Part shown: positions 1 to 11,360 of the stretch, one piece after another
Position numbering within the stretch: position 1 is the stretch's first letter
How the letters are laid out: each line of letters starts with the position of its first letter
Source: Echinococcus granulosus
Taxonomy: Eukaryota; Platyhelminthes; Cestoda; Cyclophyllidea; Taeniidae
Assembly (NCBI RefSeq): GCF_000524195.1
Contig: NW_020170448.1
Location: 305,703-369,702, forward strand
Length of the DNA stretch: 64,000 nucleotides
Direction of reading: 5' to 3'
Notes under the pieces: model-generated
Database searches by the model: none
Told to the model about the DNA's origin: nothing
What the model saw: the letters and a program-made list of their open reading frames with translations, nothing else
Program-made: the position numbers and the translations under genes

Positions 1-727
1 TGTTTCTAGCTGCTGTTTATCTGTACTTTTATTAATACCACAAGTCTGTTGATTAGTCAGTAAACACACTGAAATACACTGCGCTCTTATGTGAGATAAA
101 TGGAATAAACAGTTAACAGTCTCTCGTCACTGCATGTGATTTGGTGGTCCATTTGCCTAGTAGCTTCTACCACTTCTTTATACCGGCTGATGTAGGTGCA
201 AAACCTTTATTTCATCACTTATGACAAACAGCATACGAATTGGCCCTCTCTTTGAGTTACTTGTATGACCTGCGGCCACCCGTTATGGGAGACCATTTTT
301 GCAGCGACTAGCATCGTAAATATTCCATTGTATATAAACTAGCATCGGAGATACAATCGGTAGGTTTCATGTTGAATTTGCTTATTTACAGTTAACCTCA
401 AACTAATCCGTTCTTTTGATAATTATCGGCAAGACTTGGTTTATTTGCAATTGTGGAGGTGGAATTAAGTGACGAATCGATGCTTGTCATAGTTGATATA
501 GGTTGGTTTTTCTTACAGGACGATGGTTTGGTTCATCGTCTTTCTTTAAAATACATTTCTTGGTCTTGTGTCCTTGGTTCCAAAAGAAGTTCTTTGAAAG
601 ACGTAAACTGCATAATTGTCAAAAACTCAATCATAAGCCGTCTGGTTTTCAAATTTTTTTCTCATTTCTGAAAAGGTCGGGATATCCTAATTTTATGCTT
701 TCATCGATTACGGCTCATTCATTTCAG
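1..727. other. Intergenic or intronic sequence, no gene seen
   Basis: The open frames here are short and lack family signatures. Because the exon starting at 728 opens with a splice acceptor, at least the right end of this stretch is probably the last intron of the phosphatase gene. I found no earlier exon of that gene here. Confidence 0.5.
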
Positions 728-1009
728 GTTTTGAGAGGCAAGCCCGCACCGGACGTCTTTCAGGTGGCATTGAAGCGATTCAACGACCCTTCGGCGCGTG
801 AGGAATCGACACTGGTCTTCGAAGACGCCTGGAACGGCGTGCAGGCCGGCTTGGCCGCAGGCATGTTCGTGGTGTGGGTGCCAGACGCTATCGAGGATCC
901 TGGCTTCCCCACCGATTCCAGACTTACTGAGGAAGAGAAGACCCGCATCGTTCGACTCAATAGTCTCGAGGAGTTCGATCCCTCTCGCTTTGGTCTACCC
1001 CCTTACTAG
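728..1009 (+). CDS. PUDP: Terminal exon of a HAD-superfamily phosphatase, pseudouridine-5'-phosphatase-like
   Basis: This is one exon of about 93 codons, entered through a TTTCAG acceptor at 722-727 and ended by TAG at 1007-1009. It begins with LRGKPAPDVF, the HAD motif III lysine context, and continues with VFEDAWNGVQAGLAAGM, the motif IV acidic pair. It ends FGLPPY, very close to the C-terminus of animal PUDP (HDHD1), which dephosphorylates pseudouridine 5'-phosphate in the cytosol. The catalytic DxD motif I and the cap domain must lie on exons to the left of the window. GC content is clearly higher than the flanking DNA. A related HAD hydrolase of the same subfamily is the main alternative. 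The exon itself is secure; substrate specificity is inferred from the family. Confidence 0.8.
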   Translation, partial: VLRGKPAPDVFQVALKRFNDPSAREESTLVFEDAWNGVQAGLAAGMFVVWVPDAIEDPGFPTDSRLTEEEKTRIVRLNSLEEFDPSRFGLPPY

Positions 1010-2656
1010 ATGCTGCAGATCAGTTCTCACCGTCCGTTCTCTATTAAAAACTGCTTCTGATACAAAATGATTATGCCTAGGTGGAATTTAAATAACTTGT
1101 TTCTTGGCAGTCAGCTCCCATTGCGCATTCCCAATTTTGTCTGAAAATGTTAATGGTTGGATGAGGTTTGAGCCGCCCGTTGTACTTACGTGAAGGATGT
1201 CACACTCTGGAAACAATAACTAGATTCAACTTAGTGTCTTCTATCATCCCATCTACTAGTTGCTGGAGTTGTTTTTCTGTCCAACATCTGTTACAAGGCA
1301 CGTACTCGATTTTGGACTACTGCTATGACTAAACAATGCTCTTATAAAAGAATATTTTTGGAAAGTGAAAATTTTGGTGATTGTGAGTGGTTTTTTGTGG
1401 AACTCTATCCGTAGAAAAAGCAGGTGTGATTAATTGTGTGCCTAAAAAAGCATTTATGCTGTAAACAGGCATTAGACCTTGCACTGAAACACTTATTCCC
1501 TTTTTAGTACCAAAGCATTCATCAACATCGCATTGCAGCCACTACAACAGTTGAGTCTATTCGCGTTTCCCTAATTTTTTGTGTGGAAGAGGACGAAAAT
1601 TACTTGAAGAGGTTGTGACTTTGTGTTGTATTACGGCCTTTTGCTTGTAGCTAATTCAGAGGTGTGGTGTTCATTGTACAATCGTCATCACTAAAATGTT
1701 GCAATAATCCACTATGACGGTGGTTGTTTGCTAAAATGCAGTGTATTTACACTCTTGGGCAAAAGATTCATTCCGAATTGGGCTTTTGTTACATGCAATC
1801 GCTTACGTACCTTTATGCAGGGTGAGGGCGCGTCCAACTCGGTACGGTTAGTAGGCGCTTGCACGAAAAGGGCCTTGGTCCAGGCCCGATCTACTTAAGG
1901 CTTGCTGACATGCTGTTGCATTCCAAATATTCCCGTTAAGCCGTTGTAAGCTCAAGTGGCGTAGCTGGTACGTGCTACCAACATGTAGAATATTCAAGGG
2001 ACAGAGTTAGCGGAGCCAAGGCTACATGGATGGGTTTGTGTATTGAGGCGCCCAGAGGCATTCCTTAAGGGAGGAGAAGTAATATCAGGGCAGAAGGTGC
2101 ATTGACGGTGAGCAGAAGGGCTAGAAGACTATATCAGCATAATATGGATGACATGATGTCAAACGAGAGTGCGATGGGTATGTTCTTTGCAGCCTGTGCT
2201 ACCAAAACGAGTAGCTGAACGCCAGTTTTGCTGAACGACTTGGGGAAACTGAGGCGCCCGCGCATTTACGGGGGAATTGAAACGATGTCTTCTGGTCACT
2301 AGGAAGAAGTTGCTTCGCCAAAACTATGTAATAAGAAGTATGACTTGAAATGCAACTAGAAATATTGTAGTACTATTTCTTAGGGAGTCATATGCTTCAC
2401 TGATGGAGCTGGTCGAGTGCAAAAATTTTTTAGGAGTCTACATGCACATTTATTAGGCATACTTTGCGTAAGCAAAACTTTTTAGGGGTTTTGGAAAATT
2501 ACTTTTGGACGCGGAGTTTGTTTGAGATAACCATCGTCCTTTCAGAAGCGCCGCACAATTAGAGATGGCTTTAGAATCGGAAGTTTCAAGAAGTTATTGT
2601 CTTTAGCACAAGCTAACCTTTTTAGTATTTCTTGAGCATGTTTTCTGTCCTAAAAG
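1010..2656. other. Intergenic stretch before the Unc-18 exons
   Basis: No conserved coding segment was recognised in either strand. The first coding exon of the Unc-18 gene (its N-terminal 20-30 residues) is expected here or further left, but no convincing ATG exon was found. Confidence 0.4.
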
Positions 2657-5600
2657 CAGACCAAAGGGTTGGCGAGTCCTCGTTTTGGATGAGCGCTCGA
2701 CAGAAATACTGTCATCTTGTCTGAGAATGCAAGATATTATGGACACAGGAGTCACTTGTACGTATAATAATTAATGCGTATTCCATTACAGTGGTTGAAA
2801 ACATAACAAAGAAGAGGCGAAATCTGCCTATGGAGGCTATTTATCTTCTTGAGCCATGCAAAGACGTAATAACAATTTCTTTTATTTTAAATCTACATGT
2901 AGTCTGTCAGCCGTCTTCTCAGGGATTTTACAAACAACCCAAAAAACTACACGGCGGCTTATGTCTATTTTACGATAGGTAAATCGTTATTTCGGGTTGT
3001 CGACAAAACTTTGAAACCCCTTTATAACATTTAAAACTAATGTTTGCTGACTCTTTAAACAAGGTGTTTGTGGAAAACTAAAGACCACTGCTTTGTGTCC
3101 CTTTGACCTTAGCCGATTTTTCGTGTCATTATGATTGCTTTTTTTCAATAACTAGGCCAGCCAAACTAATTTCTACTAACTCGGTGAATTCTTTTGTTAA
3201 TGCTGCCTTTCCAACAGCACGGTTTTCCCATTTTTTAGCATGCTCAGATGAAATACTTAAACAAATCTCTGTTTCTGGCTGTGTGAGATACTTCAAGGCC
3301 CTCACTATTCTCAATATCGGCTTCCTGCCTATCGAATCCCACATATTTTCCATAAATTGTCACGAAACGGCATGGCTTTATACATGTCCTGTGGATCGTG
3401 TACCAGATATGAACAATCGACTTGAGAGTCTAGCCGAGCAAATTGCTACACTGTGTGTAACCTTGAACGAATATCCTAAAATTCGATATAGAAAGTAAGT
3501 CAATTGAAAATTTAGTAAAATATAAAGATTAATCTGTATATTCACACCTTGGTACAACTTAGAATCTGTTACCACACCATTTAAAAACGGAAAAGTATGG
3601 TTGAATCACTAAGTTCAAATTCTTATGTTAGATAGACTAATTATTAGTTTAATTGTTTAAATCAAGGCTATTAGCTATCACAGAACCGCATAATTGCTAC
3701 GTCAGATCACCCTAGGCATCAGTGCACTCTGCACCCACTCGAAAATACTTAATTTTGCATCCCTTTAATATTAAGGCGTTCAAGTAACCTAGAACTCGCA
3801 CAATTTATACAATTAAAGCTGACAAAACACAAGGGAGATAATCCACAATTGGGCCAGGTGAGTGACGACTACTTCCTCTTTCCTACTTTATCCAGAAAAT
3901 AAGGTTTCTTGATTTGAATGTGATGCATTACCCAAGTGATAATGTTTCACCACCTTGATTATGGTGGCACTCGATAACAAGTGGGGTAGTCACTCTATTT
4001 TAATCGTTCTGCTGTATATAAGATCATGAAGACCAGACAATAATCTCTTTCTAGATACTTAATTTTTTTGGAAATATTCCCAGGGCCTGCATAAAGATCG
4101 CAGTATCCTCCTTTTATTGGACAGAGGATTCGATCCACTCACTCCTCTACTTCACGATCTTACATTGCAATCACTGACACGGGATCTGAAAGAAATTAAC
4201 GGTAACAGCTACAAGTATGTGATGATCTTTTTCCTGAAGCACTAGACACTTTTGAGACAATGATGTTTAGCTAATTTCGGCTTTTAGATATGGAAAAGGT
4301 CAGGAATATGAGCTCACAGACAAGGACAAGCTCTGGAAAGAGTTGCGCAATGAACACATCGCAGATGTGTCCAAGTAAAGATTAATTAGTCACTCTGAAT
4401 GGAGTAAAATTTTTTCAGGTCCCTGCCCACACGGCTTCGAGCGTTCGCGGAGAGCAAACGCCACTTTTTAGCCTCAACAAAGAAGGCGGACGAGATTGCG
4501 AGTGGCGCTAGTAGTCTGCGCGGCTCACAGGAGTCAATTAATAGTGTAGGCACCACCTCCTCTGGTGTTGTGAATTATGGGGCTGATGTACCTCCAGACG
4601 CAAACTCAAACGCCTCAAGGCTCAGCAGTGCTGCCCATCTACGCGCTCTTCAGGCCATGGTTCATGAGATGCCGCAGTATCAAAAGGAAGCAGCCAGTTA
4701 CAATGCTCTTGTCTCTATCACTGACTATTGCTTATCTGCTTGCCGGGAGAACATCAACAATATTTGTACTGTAGAGCAGGTACTTTATTCCACCTAAGTA
4801 AACAAGTAAACTCAAAAACTTACTGATGAGTTAAAAATTTCAAGCAAAAGAACGAAAACACATAAACCGATGACCTATTGGTCTACTTTGGTGCACATGG
4901 AAAGTGCCTTTCCATGAAAACATCACAAACGCCAACTCCAGGATGTATTTCTTTCTTTTTTTTCAACCCTGTGATGAATTGTTTATTGCACACCCCATAG
5001 GATCTGGTCATGGGACAAACTGCACACGGCGATACTTTACCAGATCCAATGATGTCGTTGGTGAACGTCTTGAAACCGGACTCAATGACTGAAGTGGACA
5101 GATTTCGACTGATCTTGATCTACGTTATAACACAAGGTAGGGCAATCGCTTTACCTAGGAAAAAAAGCAGTTAAATAGACCACGTTCAAACAGTAAATAG
5201 TAATTAATAAATCGTAATGTCTGTTGGTCTCAAGTTTGTATGGAATTTACCAGTGGGTGATGTGATCAAGTGAATTTTGACATTCACACAGTCAATTAGC
5301 CAGATGTCACTCAAAAAAGATGTACTCACATGTATCATTAAGGAATATTGCCAGATAACCAAGAAAATTGTGCAGTTCCTGCAATAAATCACCGCAGGGG
5401 CTTGTCAAATGCCCCTGTGACAGTGCGTGAGCTTACCAGTACGGTATCATTTATTGTGGCTTCCACGACTTCGACCCCACGGTTGACCTCGGCAAATATA
5501 ATTTCACCTTGTCGGCTTTGTCAACTGAAACTAACCCAAAAGCTAACTTCTCACCCAATTCGCCGTGTAACGCTTCAAGAACATGCATTATGCGATACAA

Positions 5601-7342
5601 GAAAAATCAACCGCCCAGAACCCGCCTCACAGATAGAAGTATCACGTTGGAGAGGACCCACTACTCTCGATAGCCTTGCCATGTAAATTTCAGATTAATG
5701 GGTTAAGACTAATCTTAACGTGAGTAATTAAACCACTCATTCATATCAATTAGGGTAATCGTGAAGGTTGCTAAGCAAACGAATGTCACTCACGATGCAT
5801 TGACAGATAGCATGAAAAAGAAAAACTGATTAATCCATGAATCCTTTATGAATTGCTTTCAGGTGGTATATTGGAGGCCAATTTGGAAAAGCTCCTCGAC
5901 TATGCACGACTTTCACTGACTTACAAATCTCTTGTTGCAGCAATGTCCTCCATCATGGGTGCACGGTTGATCTCCAGCGTTGTATGTAATCCCACGCACT
6001 TCTTTCATCCACAAGTCTGCATTTCACTGTTGTCTTGGCACCAAGATCCTTCACTTTTCAATAATTCAGTCCCTATAAGCAAAATCCTGCTAAATCTACT
6101 TGTCTATTTTAGGATGGATCGTTTGATTCGCCGCTGTTTAGAGGTCTGCCAAGTCTTGCATCAGCCCCCTCCTTCATTCAGTACTATTTGCCCATCAAGG
6201 GAAAACGTTTGCGTGACGTAGATGAGAACTCCTACGCTCTCTCGCGATGGGTGCCCTATCTCGATGATCTACTTGAGGTGGGTTAAAGGCCAGCTCACTG
6301 GTAAGGCGAATGTACACAAGCCATTTGCATTGTATATACTGAAAAGAATGTAAATGAGACCTAGAAAAAGAAACAGCACTCCCTCGTTGTCTTGAAAAAA
6401 AAGTATCTGTCGCAAACACACAGGAATACATTGGATAGAAGTGAGACCAGGAGTAATGGTTGCCGTACTGATTAATCAGGCACTCCTCCATATGAATACT
6501 AAAGGAATGATTTTACCATTATCCAGAAATGCATCTCGGATAGCTTGGACTCACAGTGCTTCCCCTACCTTCCGGGTGTTCAGGGCTCCCTGTCAAAAGT
6601 GGGTTCCTTTCCCAAACCCACAGATCAATTAGCGGTCCCGAATAGCAGCGACTTACGTGGTCCTTCGGCACGTTTCCGGGCGCCCTCTCCCCAACCTCCC
6701 TCGACGACGAGGACTGGCGGCAGTGAAGGCCCGGCAGGGGGCATACCCACTTCACCCGACCTCAGTAATCGACAGAAGCAGCGCTCTGATAGTGGGCGCA
6801 GCACTGTGAGTGCTGATGACTCCATCTTCGGCGAAACGTCCATGTCGGACCACTGCGGACCACGACTCATTGTTTTTGTGGTCGGGGGAATCACCTGGCC
6901 CGAGACGCGCGTCTGCTATTCTGTCACCCAAAGGGTACATACACACTCGCTGCCATGGTGACAAGAGTGAACCAACATGAGCGCCAAAAGTTGCATTAGC
7001 AGTCGCATTCATGCGTGATTCTGCAACAGATGAGAGTGCCCCACCGGTAATTAAAAACATCTGGCAAATTCCCCTTTTTAGTGCATGGAGGCGCGCCTGG
7101 CAGCCAGCGACAAGTCGTCGGGTCCAGCAACAGGCGTACATGTGAAGAACCGCGGTCACTTGGGGAGGCACTCACACAAGTCTAGTGGCCTCTCGCTGCC
7201 CCCCTCTCAACCCAGCAACCAGCACGTGCTGAAGAACGGCGGTGGAGCCGGGTGGAATTGGGAAGTTATCCTAGGAGGGACAGGCGTTCTCACTCCCAAA
7301 CAATTCGTCGCAAATCTTCAAAACCTCGTGGAATATTCATGA
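2657..7342 (+). CDS. STXBP1 (unc-18): Unc-18 / syntaxin-binding protein (Sec1/Munc18 family), 5' end unresolved
   Basis: Exons read: 2657-2757, 2792-2865, about 3156-3494, 3785-3857, 4084-4214, 4288-4374, 4419-4779, 5001-5136, 5863-5981, 6113-6277, 6527-6934 and 7082-7342 (TGA), about 750 codons. Most junctions have GT-AG borders and matching phases; the acceptor near 3156 does not fit the previous phase and is uncertain. Sec1/Munc18 landmarks follow in order: RVLVLDERSTEILSS, ESLAEQIATLCVTLNEYP, LLLLDRGFDPLTPLLHDLT, the KMPQY-like segment MPQYQKE, VEQDLVMG, and GPRLIVFVVGG with WNWEVILGGTGVLTP. These proteins clasp syntaxin and SNARE bundles to drive exocytosis and work in the cytosol at the plasma membrane. 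Three hydrophilic insertions are longer than in vertebrate STXBP1 (see findings). The initiator exon was not found. STXBP1 versus STXBP2/3 cannot be decided from one sequence. Confidence 0.9.
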
Positions 7343-7581
7343 CACACTTTTGGCTGTTTACATGGCTGTGACAAGAAGGGGAAAAACCAACTTGTGCATG
7401 CACCAATACTGCGAACATCGGCACCCTTTTGTTCTTATGGGTAGTCATAACCATATCAGAAGGAAAACAATGCCTTTTTTATCCTCAATACAGGCAAGAA
7501 CCAGGACAAAACAACAAACGCAAATTAAAGACCTTTCACTAAACTACCCTAATAAGGTGTATCTGTACACAAACAAGTCTA

Positions 7582-8678
7582 CTAGTCCGAATTTTTACTG
7601 CCAGCTTGTGCAAGCAGTAATCGTGGTCGTTTGTTAAGAGCAAAATCCTTAAGGCGGCAGGCGATTTTGGATGGCGATAAGACAGCATTCGGATGAGAGT
7701 CTAGTTGACCAGCAAACTGTTGACAGATAAACCGGTAACCTTGGAGTGATCTCTCAGCAGAATTAGTGTATCGACGTTTTAGGAATGACCATAAGGGGTG
7801 CAAAATTTTGACTCCGAGGGAGGATTGCAGTACAAAATAGCGGTCAATCTGAGTGGAGCTAGGATCCCTTAACATTGGGACGTAACGGCAGTCCTCGGTC
7901 AAAACCTAAGAAAAGGGAAAGCACCATTCAAACAAACATTGAAAAAAATTCACAGAACAGGATAAACAAAGAGACAGCTATGGTTGCGAAAGACAAACAT
8001 ATTCAGTAAAATAATCCGAAAGCATTTGCGTAGGTGCTGAATCAGAGATAGCAAAGCATGAAACATCAGAATTCCAGGAGGCTGTGATCAATCTACTATA
8101 TCTACTGCAGAGCTGAAGAGACTAGTTAGACTTAAGACCAATTCAAAACACTTCAATGGATTTTTTATTACAATCACTTAATGCACAAGATAAGGAGCAG
8201 ATAAGTCCTAATGAAACCCACAGCATAGCGAGCGAGACCGCCGAAATTGCGCGTCCTTGTAAGGATCTCCCTCTTTCCCAGATCAATTATGGACTCTTCA
8301 ACAATTAGTTCCTTTCGATTTGCCAAAAGCTTTCTCAGCCAAAAGGGAATTTTACCGAATCCTCGCTTGACTATAATTCGTTTTGTGTACAATGTGTGAT
8401 CATCAATAAGAAGCCTTTCGAGAACATCTTCATGAAGAACATGAGAACTAGGAAGTAGATGGAGGTACTTTCTTACGCATAGGGATTGGGATAACGTGCC
8501 CAAAAGAGGGAAGTAACATAATCCCACGAGTAATCCAGCACCTGGGATAGAGAACCGTGCATCTAGTGTGCCGGCAAGGAAAGCGGATCTATCGGTAGTG
8601 CTAGCACCCCATTTAATCAGAGAGCATCGTCGACATTAATGTTACCTTAAATAATACTTGATAACAGTTTACAAACAT
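7582..8678 (-). CDS. PRELID1: PRELI/MSF1-domain protein (PRELID1-like mitochondrial lipid transfer)
   Basis: Four exons on the minus strand: 8678-8646 (ATG, tentative), 8541-8477, 8447-8222 and 7905-7582 (stop), 215 residues with matching phases. The intron 8476-8448 is only 29 bp. The product contains SW then FWARYPNPY and HVLHEDVLER, followed by LIVEESIID and TRTRNFGGLARY, the typical order of the PRELI domain in Drosophila preli-like and human PRELID1. PRELI proteins, with TRIAP1, shuttle phosphatidic acid across the mitochondrial intermembrane space. The first exon (11 codons) rests only on phase and position, so the true N-terminus may differ. The C-terminal part ends in a short basic tail without a recognised helix. 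The gene starts 165 bp from the UBE2J2 ATG in divergent orientation. Confidence 0.82.
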
Positions 8679-8843
8679 ACAGGAGGGTCTCGCTTTTCAG
8701 TGATTGTGACAAATTTTTAATGTAAACATCGACCAGCCGTTATTTTTAAATTCGTCATAAACCTTTCTAAAGTGCATAAAAAACTCACCGTTTTCGGGCT
8801 ACGTTTAACGCCCCTGAGTCTCCTTCTTTTGTTTGTTGCGGTT
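8679..8843. promoter_or_regulatory. Candidate bidirectional promoter between the PRELI and UBE2J2 genes
   Basis: The proposed ATG of the minus-strand PRELI gene (8678) and the ATG of the plus-strand UBE2J2 gene (8844) face away from each other across 165 bp. The two transcripts must start within or overlap this interval, which is AT-rich and has no clear TATA box at a convincing spacing. The call is from gene geometry alone and depends on both start codons being right. Confidence 0.4.
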
Positions 8844-10596
8844 ATGCCTCCTACTCACAAAGGAGGCTTATCTGTGGCCGTTCAAAGGCTTCAGCAAGAT
8901 TACCTGAGGCTCGTTCGTGATCCTGTACCCTTCGTCACCGCCCATCCTCTTCACACAAATATCTTTGAATGGCATTACTTGGTTTGCGGACCCCCTGATT
9001 CCCCTTACCATGGTGGATACTACCATGGAAAACTGATTTTCCCTAAGGAATACCCTTTCCGGCCCCCTTCTATATATATAATTACTCCTAATGGGCGGTT
9101 TGCCTGTAATACAAGGTACATTTCTAACTGCTAATTATTCACTTTTAAGACTTTGTCTTTCCATAAGCGATTTTCATCCCGACACCTGGAATCCAGCCTG
9201 GTCGGTTTCAACGATCCTTACAGGTCTTCTTAGTTTCATGCTGGAAGACACTCCTACTATGGGCAGTATAGCAACCTCAACTTACGAAAAACACATCATG
9301 GCTAGGGATAGTGCCGAATTTAATCTCAAGGACGAAGTTTTTGTAGAATTATTTCCTGATGTCGTTCGGGTAAGTCGTTTTATCGCTTTGTAAACAGGTG
9401 GTCCCATTTTCCTGCCTAGTTATTCATTCCTAATAGAGTAGGTTTTCGCATATAACTGAGAATTACGGCGTCTGCGTACCATGATGCTTTGGGTTCCTAA
9501 CATTACGTCGCTGCTAAAGTAGCTAAAATTTCTTATTGTCTGCAATCGCTCTGCGACATAATGTTTCAGTGAGTTGGGCGTTTAGTGTTTCATTACCCAC
9601 GTTACTGGCGTATCTGCTGCTTCATTGTGTGATGGTATTGCCAAGCCTCGGATTGAGCACAAGTGAATTGAAAATTCTCTGTTCGAAATAAGCCTATTGG
9701 TCCAAAGTGTTTCTTTGACACATCCATTATTCACTCACTGCTTTGCCACCATACCTGATGTACCACTTTTTACTACTCCTCTCCCTCTATCTCGATTGTT
9801 GCATTTTCAGAGGCAGAATTTGTTGAAATTTTTGGCTAGTTTAATCCCGCACATTTGATGTCTCATAACAAACTGGTTTATTTGTTAACCGATTCGATTT
9901 ATACAAACCAATTTCCCACATGGTTAGGCTACTCCATTTCCACTGTTTGTGCTTGATCCGTGATTCAAAACGCCTCCTGCCTTGAAGTCCTCGTGATTGA
10001 CAATCTAGTGATTTGAACTTTTTAGCTGTAAGTGTCTTCATAGGCTTAGGAGAATCCCTTATAAATACATNNNNNNNNNNNNNNNNNNNNNNNNNNNNNN
10101 NNNNNNNNNNNNNNNNNNNNNNNNNNNNNNNNNNNNNNNNNNNNNNNNNNNNNNNNNNNNNNNNNNNNNNCTTTCTCTTTCTCTACACAAAGTTTCATCT
10201 TTTAAACACAAAGTACTCACCTCATGACTTCAGGCACAATATGTCGCTGTTTCGAGTGTCGGCCTTGAATCTGTTGATTTGTATTTTTTAAGGTGGACAC
10301 GAACCTGGAGCTGGTATAATGTTCGTCTTCAAAAAGGAATCACCTCTTTTTATTATAACCCATAGGAGATAAAAGCGAAGCAATTGCTTGCTCAGGCCAG
10401 TGCTAATTCCTCCCTGTCCTCCTCCCGAAGTGGCATTCCTGGGGTCATGGATGTGGAAAACTCCATTAATGCCCAGCGTGGGACTGGCGGTGGTAGAGGC
10501 GGCCAGCTACCTTTTGTAGCTGTTTTTATCCTTTTTGGCATCTTTGCAATCTCCGTCAAGGTGGTGATGGAGTTCCTTGGGGATTCGATCGGCTAA
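8844..10596 (+). CDS. UBE2J2: Tail-anchored ubiquitin-conjugating enzyme E2 J2
   Basis: Exons 8844-9115, 9150-9369 and 10366-10596 give 240 residues with exact phases. The first intron is 34 bp; the second holds an assembly gap. Residues about 1-160 form a UBC fold with YYHGKLIFP, PPSIYIITPNGRF and then LCLSISDFHPDTWNPAWS, whose first cysteine is the catalytic thioester residue. The TPN in place of HPN is typical of the UBE2J (Ubc6) class. The C-terminus has a hydrophobic stretch (LPFVAVFILFGIFAI) that would anchor the enzyme in the ER membrane facing the cytosol. UBE2J2 supplies ubiquitin to ER-associated degradation ligases such as HRD1, also encoded in this window. ATG 8844 is chosen because it aligns with the vertebrate start; an in-frame ATG at 8772 would add 24 mostly hydrophobic residues. 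Confidence 0.93.
10071..10170. other. Assembly gap (100 N)
   Basis: A run of exactly 100 N lies inside UBE2J2 intron 2, so its true length is unknown. The coding phases on both sides are unaffected. Confidence 0.98.
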
Positions 10597-11360
10597 CGAC
10601 ACTGGTTACCACCTCCGCTCTTTACTTCTCCTCCCCTACCCACCCATTCCCTCTCCTGACTGGCTAATTCATTTTACCTATCTTCGGCAAAACTCAACCC
10701 TTTGCTCTTTCTCCTCTCCTTGCTGGTTTTCCTCACTAAAACCTTTACCTCTTTCTTATTGGTTTTATTTCTTTTGTGCTCATCCGTGACATGACTATTT
10801 GAGTGCGCTTGCCACAAGTTGGGGTTCTTTTTCGAGGTCATTGACATGACCTTGTGTTGAATTAATCAAAATGTCAATAGGTCAGATCAATTCCTTGAGA
10901 CTCAGGATTTCTTCAAAGGTATCGCATGTCTGAATTTACCGTCAATGCCAGCTCAAGACGCAATTTGTGTGAAATGAAGTTTTGATGCGTTTTAGGGATT
11001 TTGCAGTCAAAAGTGAGTGGGTGTTTTAGCGATTGTTGATCAATGCGTTGGAAGTAAATTGGGAGAGCAAAGTTTACCCTCAGTTGAATGAAGGTTAAAG
11101 GAACCTGGCGACCGAGTGGTGCCATTATTCACCCATGACATCTCGCCAACAGAACTCACCTAATGTCTACTTCGACATTTCTGATAATAGCTAGGTAATT
11201 TCCGCTTTCATGATTGCATTATGACACCGCACGTCAAAGGGCGTAGGGATGGGCACGCACGATCTTTTTCCCCTTTTCTATCGATCGCTTTACTTTAAAT
11301 TTGGCGCGGTATGTGAGGAACATTGGGCAGCAGCACATGGTCACCTTCGTCGTGGTGTAA
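10597..11360. other. Intergenic, no gene seen
   Basis: This is the UBE2J2 3' flank and the promoter side of the 707-codon ORF. The first 200 bases are pyrimidine-rich and probably UBE2J2 3' UTR. No conserved coding segment is seen. Confidence 0.5.

Noticed and set aside
3129..3353. 74-codon minus-strand frame opposite the Unc-18 exon
   Set aside because: It is the antisense shadow of a conserved Unc-18 exon and has no family pattern.
5348..5686. 112-codon plus-strand frame
   Set aside because: It lies inside an Unc-18 intron whose flanking exons join in phase; composition is non-coding-like.
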